Shown piece by piece: positions 24,563 to 32,185 of a stretch of DNA of 41,080 bases. The DNA is from Geodermatophilus sp. DF01-2. GTDB taxonomy: Bacteria; Actinomycetota; Actinomycetes; Mycobacteriales; Geodermatophilaceae. Under the pieces are notes generated by a model. The model was not told the DNA's origin, searched no databases, and saw only the letters and a program-made list of their open reading frames with translations. The position numbers were made by a program, and so were the translations under genes. Numbering within the stretch: position 1 is the first letter of the stretch; the number at the start of each line of letters is the position of its first letter. The stretch covers positions 1 to 41,080 of the forward strand of contig NZ_SPQN01000030.1 of the NCBI RefSeq assembly GCF_004571065.1, written 5' to 3'.

Positions 24563-27500
24563 TGAGGCCTCGTCCAGAGGCTCGCCGCGGCCCCGTCCCG
24601 GATCGGCCCCGTCCAGAGGCTCGCCGCGAGCCTGCGAGCGGTGAGGAGGACGGGGTCCTTCGCCGAGGGGTGGGGAGGACGGGGTCCTTTCACGGGGAGG
24701 GGGACGGGGTCCTTCAACAGCTCTCCTTCGACGATCTCCTCGGCGACGAGCCCGCACCGGAGCCTGCACCGCGCCGGGTGCTTTCCCCGGCCGAGGTGGC
24801 CGAGCGTTGCGGGCTGTCCTACGCGCCCTCGCCGGAGCAGGCCCGGGTGGTCGCCGCACCGGCCGACCGGCCGCTGGTGGTCGTCGCCGGCGCGGGCTCG
24901 GGCAAGACCGAGACCATGGCCGCCCGGGTCTCCTGGCTGGTGGCCAACCGGATCGTCGAGCCCGAGGCCATCCTGGGCCTGACCTTCACCCGCAAGGCGG
25001 CCAGCGAGCTCAACCAGCGCGTCCACCTGCGGCTCGGTGCCCTGGCCCGCCACCCCGACACCGAGCCGGAGCTCCGTGAGCGGCTCGAGGTCGCCCGACC
25101 GACGGTCGCCACCTACCACGGCTACGCCGCGTCGCTGGTCGCCGAACACGGGCTGCGGATCGGCGTGGAGCCCGGCGCCGGCGTCCTCGGCCCCGCCATG
25201 TGCTGGGGGCAGGCCGCGCAGGTGGTGGCGGCCTACACCGGCGACATGGACGACGTCCCGCTGTCGCTGCTCACCACCGTCGAGGACGTGCTGGCGCTCG
25301 CCGCCGACATGGGAGAACACGACGTCAGCCCGGCCGCCCTCCGCGCCTGGACGGCGCGGCTCGAGGCGCAGGTGCACGGCTACCCCGACGCCCCGAAGAA
25401 GCGCGGACCCTACGCCCCGGTCCTCGAGGTGCTCGCCCGGCAGCGGGCGCGGGTGGCGCTGCTGCCGCTGGTCGAGGCGTTCCAGGCGCGCAAGCGGGCC
25501 ATGGGCTCCATCGACTACGCCGACCAGGTGGCGCACGCCGCGCGGATCGCCGTCTCCGCGCCGGAGGTCGGCCGCCGCGAGCGCGTCCGCTGGAAGATCG
25601 TGCTGCTCGACGAGTACCAGGACACCAGCGTCGGCCAGCTGCGCATGCTGGAGGCGCTGTTCGGGCGGGACACCGGGCACCCGGTGCTGGCCGTCGGCGA
25701 CCCCCGTCAGTCCATCTACGGCTGGCGCGGTGCCTCGGCCGGCACCATCGAGCGCTTCCCGCGGACCTTCCCCGGCGCCCGCGACCGCCGCGCCCAGCGG
25801 CTGACCCTGGCGACCAGCTGGCGCAACGACGAGACGGTGCTCGCCGTGGCCAACGCGGTGTCGGCGATGCTGCCGGCGCCCGAGGTGCCGCTGCCCGACC
25901 TCGCGCCCGCGCCGACCGCCGGGCGGGGAGCGGTCACGGTCGGCCTGTACGGGACCGTCGCCGAGGAGACGGCGGCCCTGGCCGACCGACTCGCCGCCTG
26001 CTGGCACGGCACGGACCCGGTGGTCACCCGCCGCCCCGGCGGCCACCCGCCGACCGTCGCGGTGCTCGCCCGCACCCGCAAGCAGCTGCCGGGCATCGCC
26101 GCCGCGCTGCGGGAGCGGGGCCTGCCGGTGGAGGTCGTCGGGCTGGGCGGGCTGCTCGAGGTCCCCGAGGTGTCCGACGTCGTCGCCACGCTCACCGTGC
26201 TGGTCGACCCGACCGCCGGCGACGCGCTCGGCCGGTTGCTCACCGGCGCCCGCTGGCGGATCGGCCCCCGCGACCTCGCCGCCCTGGAGGCCCGGGCCCG
26301 CACGCTCGTGCGCGCCCGCCGTCCCGAGCGCGACGAGGACGGCCGCGGCGAGCCGCCGACCGAGCGGGGAAGCATCGTCGAGGCCCTCGACGACCTCGGT
26401 GACGCCGACGCGTACTCGACCGAGGGGTACCGCCGGATGCGGCGGCTGGGCGCGGAGCTCGCCGGGCTGCGGGCCCGGCTGGGGGAGTCGCTGCCCGACC
26501 TGGTCGACGAGGTCGCCCGCACCCTCGGCCTGGAGACCGAGTTGGCCAGCGCGCCGGAGGTCAGTCCGACCGGCGCCCGTGCCCACCTCGACGCCCTGCA
26601 CGGCGTGGCCGCCGAGTTCACCGAGCTGGCCGAGCTGCCCTCGCTGCCGGCCTTCCTGGGCTACCTGCGCGACGCCGAGGAGCGCGAGCGGGGCCTGGAG
26701 CCGGGCGAGGTCGCGGTCAACCCGGAGGCGGTGCAGCTGCTCACCGGCCACTCGGCCAAGGGTCTGGAGTGGGACGTCGTCGCGGTGCCCGGGATGACCG
26801 CCGACCAGTTCCCGGCCCGGCCCGGCGTCAGTGACTCGTGGATCAAGGACCCGGGTGCGGTACCGGTCGACCTGCGCACCGTCGACCGCGCGGAGCTGCC
26901 TGCGTGGCGGCTGCCGGTGCCCGGCTCCGGGGACCAGGCGGTGGTCAAGGAGGCGCTGGAGCAGTACGTCGAGGACTGGAAGGAGTTCGGCACCGGCGAG
27001 GAGATCCGGCTGGGCTACGTCGCGGTCACCCGCGCCCGGCACCTGCTGCTCTGCTCGGGCAGCTGGTGGCGGGAGGGCGTGAAGCCGAACGGGCCGTCGT
27101 CCCTGCTGCACGCCGTCCGGGAGGCATGCGGGGCCGGCGCCGGCGAGGTCGTGCACTGGGCGCCGGCCCCCGAGGACGGCGCGGAGAACCCGGCGCTGGC
27201 CGAGTGGCCGGTCGGCGTGTGGCCGGCCGACCCGCTCTCGTCCGGACGGCGCCGGGCGCTGACCGCCGCGGCCGAGCTCGTGGCCGGTGCCGCGGCGCAC
27301 CCGCTGGAACCCGGCGTCCGCCTCGGGGAGCCGGACCCGCTGGTCGACCAGTGGGTGCGCGACGCCGACCTGCTGCTGCGCGAGCGGGCGATCGCGGCGA
27401 ACCCGACCGTCGACGTCCCGCTGCCCTCGCACCTGTCGGTGTCGGCGCTGGTGACGCTGCGCCGCGACCCCGCCGAGCTGGCCCGCCGGCTGCGCCGCCC

Positions 27501-28014
27501 CATGCCGGCCGCGCCCGCGCCGCTGGCCCGCCGCGGCACCGCCTTCCACGCCTGGCTGGAGGAATGTTTCGGCGCCGCCCGGCTGGTCGACCTCGACGAG
27601 CTGCCCGGCTCGGGCGACGAGTTCGCTGCCCCCGACAGCGCGCTCGCCGACCTGCAGGAGGCGTTCCTCGCCGGCGAGTGGGCCGACCGGCAGCCGATCG
27701 AGGTGGAGGTGCCGTTCGAGACGCCGCTGGGCCCGCTCACCCTGCGCGGCCGGATCGACGCCGTCTTCCGGGATGGGGACGGCGGCTTCGAGGTCATCGA
27801 CTGGAAGACCGGGCCGCCGCCGTCGGGTGCCGAGCTGGCCGCGGCCGGGGTCCAGCTGGCCGCCTACCGGCTGGGCTGGTCACGGCTCACCGGTGTCCCG
27901 GTCGAGCGGGTCAGTGCCGGCTTCCACCACGTCGCCGCGGGCGTGACCGTGCGCCCGGTCGACCTGCTCGACGAAGCCGGCTTGCTCGCCCTGGTCACCG
28001 GCACCGCCCGCTGA
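24562..28014 (+). CDS. adnB: AdnB-type ATP-dependent helicase/nuclease subunit, N-terminus entered by a repeat
   Basis: Lead motor of AdnAB. From ATG 24562 (overlapping the adnA stop) it is 1150 residues, about 50 more than mycobacterial AdnB; the excess matches a hairpin element at 24566-24714 that is read in frame as Arg/Gly-rich sequence with the word RPRPEARR twice. Motifs follow: Walker A GAGSGKTE (Lys115), LLDEYQDTS (Asp350-Glu351), GDPRQSIYGWRG, TGHSAKGLEWD and LGYVAVTRARH; then the nuclease domain with FHAWLEE, GRIDAVF and EVIDWKTG (Asp1080, Lys1082). Unlike AdnA, no Fe-S Cys set is seen. True initiation could be GTG 24670 or GTG 24778, which would exclude much or all of the repeat. 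Enzyme identity is secure; the N-terminus is not. Confidence 0.92.
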   Translation: MRPRPEARRGPVPDRPRPEARREPASGEEDGVLRRGVGRTGSFHGEGDGVLQQLSFDDLLGDEPAPEPAPRRVLSPAEVAERCGLSYAPSPEQARVVAAPADRPLVVVAGAGSGKTETMAARVSWLVANRIVEPEAILGLTFTRKAASELNQRVHLRLGALARHPDTEPELRERLEVARPTVATYHGYAASLVAEHGLRIGVEPGAGVLGPAMCWGQAAQVVAAYTGDMDDVPLSLLTTVEDVLALAADMGEHDVSPAALRAWTARLEAQVHGYPDAPKKRGPYAPVLEVLARQRARVALLPLVEAFQARKRAMGSIDYADQVAHAARIAVSAPEVGRRERVRWKIVLLDEYQDTSVGQLRMLEALFGRDTGHPVLAVGDPRQSIYGWRGASAGTIERFPRTFPGARDRRAQRLTLATSWRNDETVLAVANAVSAMLPAPEVPLPDLAPAPTAGRGAVTVGLYGTVAEETAALADRLAACWHGTDPVVTRRPGGHPPTVAVLARTRKQLPGIAAALRERGLPVEVVGLGGLLEVPEVSDVVATLTVLVDPTAGDALGRLLTGARWRIGPRDLAALEARARTLVRARRPERDEDGRGEPPTERGSIVEALDDLGDADAYSTEGYRRMRRLGAELAGLRARLGESLPDLVDEVARTLGLETELASAPEVSPTGARAHLDALHGVAAEFTELAELPSLPAFLGYLRDAEERERGLEPGEVAVNPEAVQLLTGHSAKGLEWDVVAVPGMTADQFPARPGVSDSWIKDPGAVPVDLRTVDRAELPAWRLPVPGSGDQAVVKEALEQYVEDWKEFGTGEEIRLGYVAVTRARHLLLCSGSWWREGVKPNGPSSLLHAVREACGAGAGEVVHWAPAPEDGAENPALAEWPVGVWPADPLSSGRRRALTAAAELVAGAAAHPLEPGVRLGEPDPLVDQWVRDADLLLRERAIAANPTVDVPLPSHLSVSALVTLRRDPAELARRLRRPMPAAPAPLARRGTAFHAWLEECFGAARLVDLDELPGSGDEFAAPDSALADLQEAFLAGEWADRQPIEVEVPFETPLGPLTLRGRIDAVFRDGDGGFEVIDWKTGPPPSGAELAAAGVQLAAYRLGWSRLTGVPVERVSAGFHHVAAGVTVRPVDLLDEAGLLALVTGTAR
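24566..24714 (-). repeat. Hairpin element copy F, rearranged and multiplied at the adnA/adnB junction
   Basis: Read on the minus strand, the core copy (24605-24660) has arms GGACCCCGTC and GACGGGGCC with the bulged A, inner stem CTCACCGC/GCGGCGAG and loop TCGCAGGCTC. The plus-strand word GACGGGGTCCTT occurs three times (24649, 24678, 24703), and the partner GGCC(C/T)CGTC three times (24566, 24589, 24605). It begins 4 bp after the adnA stop codon and stays in frame with adnB. Confidence 0.75.
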
Positions 28015-28141
28015 CCCTGGGCAGGCCCTGCCGCGAGACCGCAGCGACCACGAAGTAGACGGCACCGCTGACCGGAGCCGCTAGCGTCCACTTTGCGGGC
28101 GGCACTTGTCCTGACCGCCTGCGGCCCGTGGGAGCGCCTCA

Positions 28142-28813
28142 GTGCTCGTTCAGATCGTCAGCTTTGCCCTGGGGATCGCTGCATCCTTTGTCGCCTGGTT
28201 CATCGTCTGGCGGACGTTGTCACCGAAGGTGGAATTCTCCCCATGCATCAGCAGGATCCGCGCCCAAGACGAGGAGGACGAGGAGCAGTACGGAGGCCCC
28301 TGCCGCTGGCGCGTGAAGGTACGCAATTCGCGCCGCCGGCGCCCTGCGATGGAACTGCAGTTCACCGCTCGCTTACGGTTCACCAGCAGGCTGTCGGGCA
28401 ACACCGGCGCAGTACAGATGCGGGTGACTCCCGCGTCCTTGCCCTTCATGAGCAAGAACATCCTGCTGGTTCTTGATGTGGCCGAAGATGCTTTCGGTGA
28501 CCGCGCTCTGCGATACCTCAGGCGTCAAGGCGTCGAGCCGGGCGACCTCGATGACCTGGTGTCAGCGCTCGACGGCGGGCACGTCCGTGTGAGCTGCATC
28601 GCCACGGACTCCTTCTCCGGCTCCCGCCGAGCGTTCATCCATGAGTACGGCCCGAATGACGTTAAGGAAGGCAGGTTCGTCTTCGACGATTTGAGCGGTC
28701 CCCTCACGACCATGTGGCGGCGCGTCCGAGGCGGTACACATCCAACCTTGGAGATCGAGAAGGCGACGTCAGCGGCGACAGAGGCCGAGCCGGAACAAGC
28801 CCAGGCCCCGTAG
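28142..28813 (+). CDS. Unknown single-pass membrane protein
   Basis: A 223-residue protein that I do not recognise. One N-terminal transmembrane helix (residues 2-24, LVQIVSFALGIAASFVAWFIVW) is followed by an acidic patch (QDEEDEEQY), a basic patch (RNSRRRRPAM) and a mixed alpha/beta domain with strands such as LQFTARLRF and HVRVSCIATDSF; the tail is Glu/Ala-rich. Start GTG 28142. The DNA has visibly more A and T at wobble positions than its neighbours, suggesting recent acquisition. It sits between adnB and nudC, where mycobacteria carry an ion-channel gene (Rv3200c), but shows no pore motif. A TAGCGT lies at 28082-28087, implying a leader of about 50 nt. Confidence 0.7.
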   Translation: MLVQIVSFALGIAASFVAWFIVWRTLSPKVEFSPCISRIRAQDEEDEEQYGGPCRWRVKVRNSRRRRPAMELQFTARLRFTSRLSGNTGAVQMRVTPASLPFMSKNILLVLDVAEDAFGDRALRYLRRQGVEPGDLDDLVSALDGGHVRVSCIATDSFSGSRRAFIHEYGPNDVKEGRFVFDDLSGPLTTMWRRVRGGTHPTLEIEKATSAATEAEPEQAQAP

Positions 28814-28820
28814 CCCGCTC

Positions 28821-29657
28821 TCAGCTCGACGCGATGCGGTCGAGGACGGCGATGGCCAGCTGCTCCGGCGCCTGCTCGGGGATCCAGTGCGAGACGCCGG
28901 CCAGCTCGACGAACCGGTAGTCGCCGGTGACGTGCTCGGCGCAGCCCTCCGCCGCCGGCCGGCCGATCGCGACGTCCCCGTCGCTCCACACGTACGTCGT
29001 CGGCACCGCCACCGGGTCGACCGGGGTGCCGGAGCTCATCGCCCGGTACCAGTTCAGCGCGGCGGTCAGCGCGCCCGGCGCCGACAGCACGGCCACGTAC
29101 TCGTCGACGGCCTCGGTCGGGACGGCGTCCCCGAACATGCGCCGCAGCCGCCGGGCGTCGTCGGCCAGCAGCACCTCCTCGGCCTTGCCCCGCTGCCAGA
29201 ACAGCCGGATGTAGGCGGAGCGCTCCTGCTGCTCGGGGTCCGAGCGCCAGGCCGCGGTGAACGCCGCCGGGTGCGGCACCGAGACGGCGGTCAGCGAGCG
29301 CACCCGGTCGGAGTGCCACGCGGCCAGCGCCCAGGCCACGTTGGCACCCCAGTCGTGCCCGACGACGTCGGCGACCGGCACGTCCATCGCGGTCATCAGG
29401 TCGGCGGTGACCTGGGCCAGGTTGGCCAGCGCGTAGGCCTCCACCTCGGCCGGCCGCGCGCCGGGGGAGTAACCGAGCTGGTCGACGGCGTAGGTGCGCA
29501 GCCCCGCCTCGGTCAGCTGTGGGGTCACCGCCGCCCACGACGCCGACGTCTCCGGGAAGCCGTGCAGCAGCAGCACCGGCCGGCCGTCGTCCGGCCCGTC
29601 GGCCCGGACGTCGAAGGTGAGGTCGCCGACGTCCACCTGCAGGAGCTGTCCCGACAT
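28821..29657 (-). CDS. Epoxide-hydrolase-like alpha/beta hydrolase
   Basis: A 278-residue enzyme with the Asp-nucleophile pattern: LLLHGFPETSASW (oxyanion HGFP), nucleophile elbow VVGHDWGANVAW (Asp102), charge-relay acid in YVWSDGDVAIG (Asp226 or Asp228) and His257 in GVSHWIPEQAPEQL. Lid tyrosines in SAYIRLF (Tyr149) and LNWYRAM (Tyr204) fit epoxide ring opening; a haloalkane dehalogenase would normally have Trp/Asn in the halide site, so that is less likely. Start ATG 29657, with TAGCGT 7 nt upstream (leaderless). It is divergent from the M20 peptidase with only 25 bp between start codons. The substrate is unknown. Confidence 0.87.
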   Translation of the reverse strand: MSGQLLQVDVGDLTFDVRADGPDDGRPVLLLHGFPETSASWAAVTPQLTEAGLRTYAVDQLGYSPGARPAEVEAYALANLAQVTADLMTAMDVPVADVVGHDWGANVAWALAAWHSDRVRSLTAVSVPHPAAFTAAWRSDPEQQERSAYIRLFWQRGKAEEVLLADDARRLRRMFGDAVPTEAVDEYVAVLSAPGALTAALNWYRAMSSGTPVDPVAVPTTYVWSDGDVAIGRPAAEGCAEHVTGDYRFVELAGVSHWIPEQAPEQLAIAVLDRIASS

Positions 29658-29664
29658 GGCCGCG

Positions 29665-29674
29665 ACGCTACCGT
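29665..29674. promoter_or_regulatory. Shared symmetrical -10 of two divergent leaderless genes
   Basis: ACGCTACCGT reads as TAGCGT on minus (7 nt before ATG 29657) and TACCGT on plus (8 nt before GTG 29683). The two hexamers share the central TA, and both messages would start at or next to their start codons. The -35 region of each gene lies inside the coding start of the other. Confidence 0.6.
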
Positions 29675-29682
29675 CGGCAGCC

Positions 29683-31101
29683 GTGAGCAGCCCGGAACGC
29701 GACTTCGTCGCCGCACACCTCGACGACCTGCACGGCGACCTCGACGCGTGGTTGCGGATCCCGTCGATCTCCGCCGACCCCGCGCACGCGCCCGACGTCG
29801 CCGCCAGCGCGGAGTGGCTGGCCGCCGCGCTGCGCCGCACCGGCTTCCCGGCCGTGGAGGTCTGGGAGACCGCCGGTGCCCCGGCCGTCTACGCCGAGTG
29901 GCCGTCGGCGGACGACGGCGCGCCGGTGGCCCTCGTCTACGGCCACCACGACGTCCAGCCGGTCGACCCGCTGGCGCTGTGGGAGCACCCGCCGTTCGAG
30001 CCGACCCGCGTCGAGGGCCCCGACGGCCCTGAGCTGCACGCCCGCGGCGCCATCGACGACAAGGGCAACGTCGCGATGCACCTGCTCGGCATGTCCGCGC
30101 ACCTGGCCGCCACCGGCCGCGACACCCCCGCGGTCACCGTCAAGGTGCTCGTCGAGGGCGAGGAGGAGTCCGGGTCGCCGCACTTCGCCGCCCTCCTGCG
30201 GGAGAAGGCCGACCGGCTGCGCTGCGACGTCGTCGTGGTCAGCGACACCGGGATGGCCGCCCCCGACGTCCCCAGTGCGGTGGTGGCCATGCGCGGCCTG
30301 GCCGACGCCGAGATCACCCTGCGCGGGCCCGCCGTCGACCTGCACTCCGGCTCCTTCGGTGGCGGCGTCCCCAACCCGCTGCACGCCATCGCGGCCCTCG
30401 TCGCGAGCCTGCACGACGACCAGGGACGGGTCACCCTGCCCGGCTTCTACGACAAGGTGCGGCCGCTGACCGACCGGGAGCGCGAGCTCATGGCCCGGGT
30501 GCCCTTCGACGAGCAGGCCTGGCTGGCCGGCCCGGCCGCCTCGCGCGTCGCCACCGGCGAGGTGGGGTTCAGCACGCTGGAGCGGATCGGCGCCCGGCCC
30601 ACGGCCGAGGTCAACGGCATGTGGGGCGGCTACGCCGGCCCCGGCCACAAGACGATCATCCCGGCCGAGGCGCACGCCAAGATCACCTTCCGGCTGGTGG
30701 CCGACCAGCGCCCCGCCGACCTCGTCGAGCAGGTCCGCGGCTGGGTGGCGGCGAACCTGCCCGAGGGCATCCAGGCCGACGTGCACGTGCCGGCCGGCGG
30801 CGTCTCGCCGTGCGCCAGCGACCTGGACTCCCCGGTGATGGCCGCCCTGCTCACCGCGATCGGGCAGGCGTTCGACACCGACCCCGCCGACGTGCTCTTC
30901 ACCCGCGAGGGCGGCAGCGGACCGGAGGCCGACCTGGTCGACGTCCTCGGCGCACCGCTGCTGTTCCTCGGCGCCGGGCTGCCCACCGACCGCATCCACT
31001 CGCCGAACGAGCGGGTGCTGCTCTCGATGCTGCACCGCGGCGCCGAGGCCGTCGCGCACCTGTGGCGTGAGCTCGCCGCCGTCCCGCTCCGGGCGCGGTG
31101 A
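29683..31101 (+). CDS. M20 family metallopeptidase (dipeptidase)
   Basis: A 472-residue cytosolic di-zinc peptidase. Metal and catalytic residues are His88 and Asp90 (YGHHDVQP), bridging Asp125 (RGAIDDKG), catalytic/metal Glu160-Glu161 (VEGEEESGS), Asp188 (VVSDTGM) and a C-terminal His in RIHSPNERV. The inserted lid/dimerisation domain (about 200-330) carries the RGPAVDLHSGSFGG region typical of the carnosinase/CPG2-like branch. Start GTG 29683 (SSPERDFVAAH) is fixed by the -10 immediately upstream. It probably cleaves dipeptides or N-acyl amino acids; precise specificity cannot be read. Confidence 0.92.
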   Translation: MSSPERDFVAAHLDDLHGDLDAWLRIPSISADPAHAPDVAASAEWLAAALRRTGFPAVEVWETAGAPAVYAEWPSADDGAPVALVYGHHDVQPVDPLALWEHPPFEPTRVEGPDGPELHARGAIDDKGNVAMHLLGMSAHLAATGRDTPAVTVKVLVEGEEESGSPHFAALLREKADRLRCDVVVVSDTGMAAPDVPSAVVAMRGLADAEITLRGPAVDLHSGSFGGGVPNPLHAIAALVASLHDDQGRVTLPGFYDKVRPLTDRERELMARVPFDEQAWLAGPAASRVATGEVGFSTLERIGARPTAEVNGMWGGYAGPGHKTIIPAEAHAKITFRLVADQRPADLVEQVRGWVAANLPEGIQADVHVPAGGVSPCASDLDSPVMAALLTAIGQAFDTDPADVLFTREGGSGPEADLVDVLGAPLLFLGAGLPTDRIHSPNERVLLSMLHRGAEAVAHLWRELAAVPLRAR

Positions 31102-31130
31102 GGTCGGACGGCCGTCCCGGGTCGCCGTCC

Positions 31131-31136
31131 TAGGGT
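31131..31136 (+). promoter_or_regulatory. Leaderless -10 (TAGGGT) of the DUF2510 gene
   Basis: TAGGGT lies 6 nt before GTG 31143, with no Shine-Dalgarno between, the TAnnnT-N6-GTG arrangement of leaderless actinobacterial genes. Confidence 0.5.
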
Positions 31137-31142
31137 GGCGCC

Positions 31143-32021
31143 GTGACTGGACAGTCGAGCGCGCCGCCGGGGTGGTACCCGGACCCCGACGGCGCTCCCG
31201 GGATGGTGCGCTGGTGGGACGGCGCCGGCTGGTCCGACGTCACCGCTCCGGCCGGCCCCGGCGTCGCGGTGCAGGCTCCGCCGGTCCGGGCGCCGACGGT
31301 TACGGCGCCCGAGCCGCCGGCCGTCGACGTCCGGCCCGACCCGGGGACACCTCCGCGGCGCACCGCCTGGGTGGTCGGCCTGTCCGTCCTCGGGCTGGTG
31401 CTCGTCGTCCTCATCGGCTTCCTCGTCGGCCGTCCGTCCACCGGTGGGGACGACGAGACGGCGCTGTCCGGGTCCTCGGCGCCCGCCGGGCCGACCTTCC
31501 CGCCCGGCACGGTGCGGATCGTCGACGAGGCCGCCGGCATCGCCTATCCCTGGCTCGGTGAGGGCTGGTACGAGTACGACCTGAGCGAGGTGGTGGAGAC
31601 CGCGTCCGTGGCCGGGCAGTTCTTCGTCACCCAGGAGGTGACGCCGGACGGTGGGCCGTTCATCGCCCAGTGCACCTCGGGGCCGCTGTCGCCCCTGTTC
31701 GGCTACGCCGGTCCGGGGAGCCTGCGACCGACCGTCGCCGAGGTCGCCGACAGCGTGCGCGTCAACTACTACCCGGCGCCCAACGAGCGGCGGGTCCTGC
31801 GCGACGAGTCCCGCGTCATCGACGGCGCCCCGGCGCACCTGCTCGAGTTCGACCTCACCTGGGACGTCGGCGGGTACGAGGCGACGGGGGAGCGCGCGGC
31901 GCTGCTGCTGGTCGACGTCGGGCGGCCGGCGCCGGCGCTGCTCTACATCTCCATACCGAACACCCACGCGGAGCTGTACGGCGTCATCGACCGCGTCGTG
32001 GAGGGCGTCGAGGTGCTGTGA
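31143..32021 (+). CDS. DUF2510 domain membrane protein
   Basis: A 292-residue protein. The N-terminal DUF2510 motif (APPGWYPDPDG ... VRWWDGAGWSDVT, residues 7-34) is followed by a Pro-rich linker, one transmembrane helix (about 75-96) and an exposed domain of about 170 residues with no recognised motif. DUF2510 modules are short Trp-rich segments found at the N-termini of many actinobacterial membrane proteins. Topology should be N-in, C-out. Start GTG 31143, read as leaderless. A strong hairpin follows 60 bp after the stop. The function is unknown. Confidence 0.85.
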   Translation: MTGQSSAPPGWYPDPDGAPGMVRWWDGAGWSDVTAPAGPGVAVQAPPVRAPTVTAPEPPAVDVRPDPGTPPRRTAWVVGLSVLGLVLVVLIGFLVGRPSTGGDDETALSGSSAPAGPTFPPGTVRIVDEAAGIAYPWLGEGWYEYDLSEVVETASVAGQFFVTQEVTPDGGPFIAQCTSGPLSPLFGYAGPGSLRPTVAEVADSVRVNYYPAPNERRVLRDESRVIDGAPAHLLEFDLTWDVGGYEATGERAALLLVDVGRPAPALLYISIPNTHAELYGVIDRVVEGVEVL

Positions 32022-32081
32022 CACGGGGGGTCGTGCGCCGTCCCGGGTCGTGACCGAGGCACTCTCGCGCGGTTGTCCCCG

Positions 32082-32129
32082 CTCTTGCGGTCCTGCACGA
32101 GCGCGGGAGCTGGTGCAACGGCGCAAGAG
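32082..32129 (+). terminator. Long imperfect hairpin after the DUF2510 gene
   Basis: 17-nt arms CTCTTGCGGTCCTGCAC (32082-32098) and GTGCAACGGCGCAAGAG (32113-32129) pair except for a 4-nt internal bubble, around a 14-nt loop. The rest of 32022-32185 shows no gene. Confidence 0.5.
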
Positions 32130-32172
32130 TCGGAGCGAACGCACCGCACGGCGCGGCGTCCCCGGCCGCGGC

Positions 32173-32178
32173 TAGGGT
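32173..32178 (+). promoter_or_regulatory. Leaderless -10 (TAGGGT) of the M16 protease gene
   Basis: TAGGGT lies 7 nt before GTG 32186 with no ribosome site between. Confidence 0.5.
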
Positions 32179-32185
32179 CGGGCTC

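Noticed and set aside
24640-24714. Regularly spaced GACGGGGTCCTT words that look like a short CRISPR array
   Set aside because: Only three 12-nt words with unequal 25-29 nt spacing, partner arms next to them, and no cas genes; they are arms of the hairpin element.
19697-24859. A 1720-codon open frame on the minus strand
   Set aside because: Only its last part is a real gene (IclR, 19697-20485). The rest is the antisense frame of adnA with Arg/Gly/Pro-rich nonsense composition, common in very GC-rich DNA.
24277-27549. A 1090-codon open frame opposite adnA/adnB
   Set aside because: Antisense shadow: no domain motifs, low-complexity composition, while the plus strand has complete helicase and nuclease motifs.
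28821-29657. Haloalkane dehalogenase
   Set aside because: The Asp nucleophile elbow is shared, but lid tyrosines and the HGFPE loop fit epoxide hydrolases better; not fully excluded.
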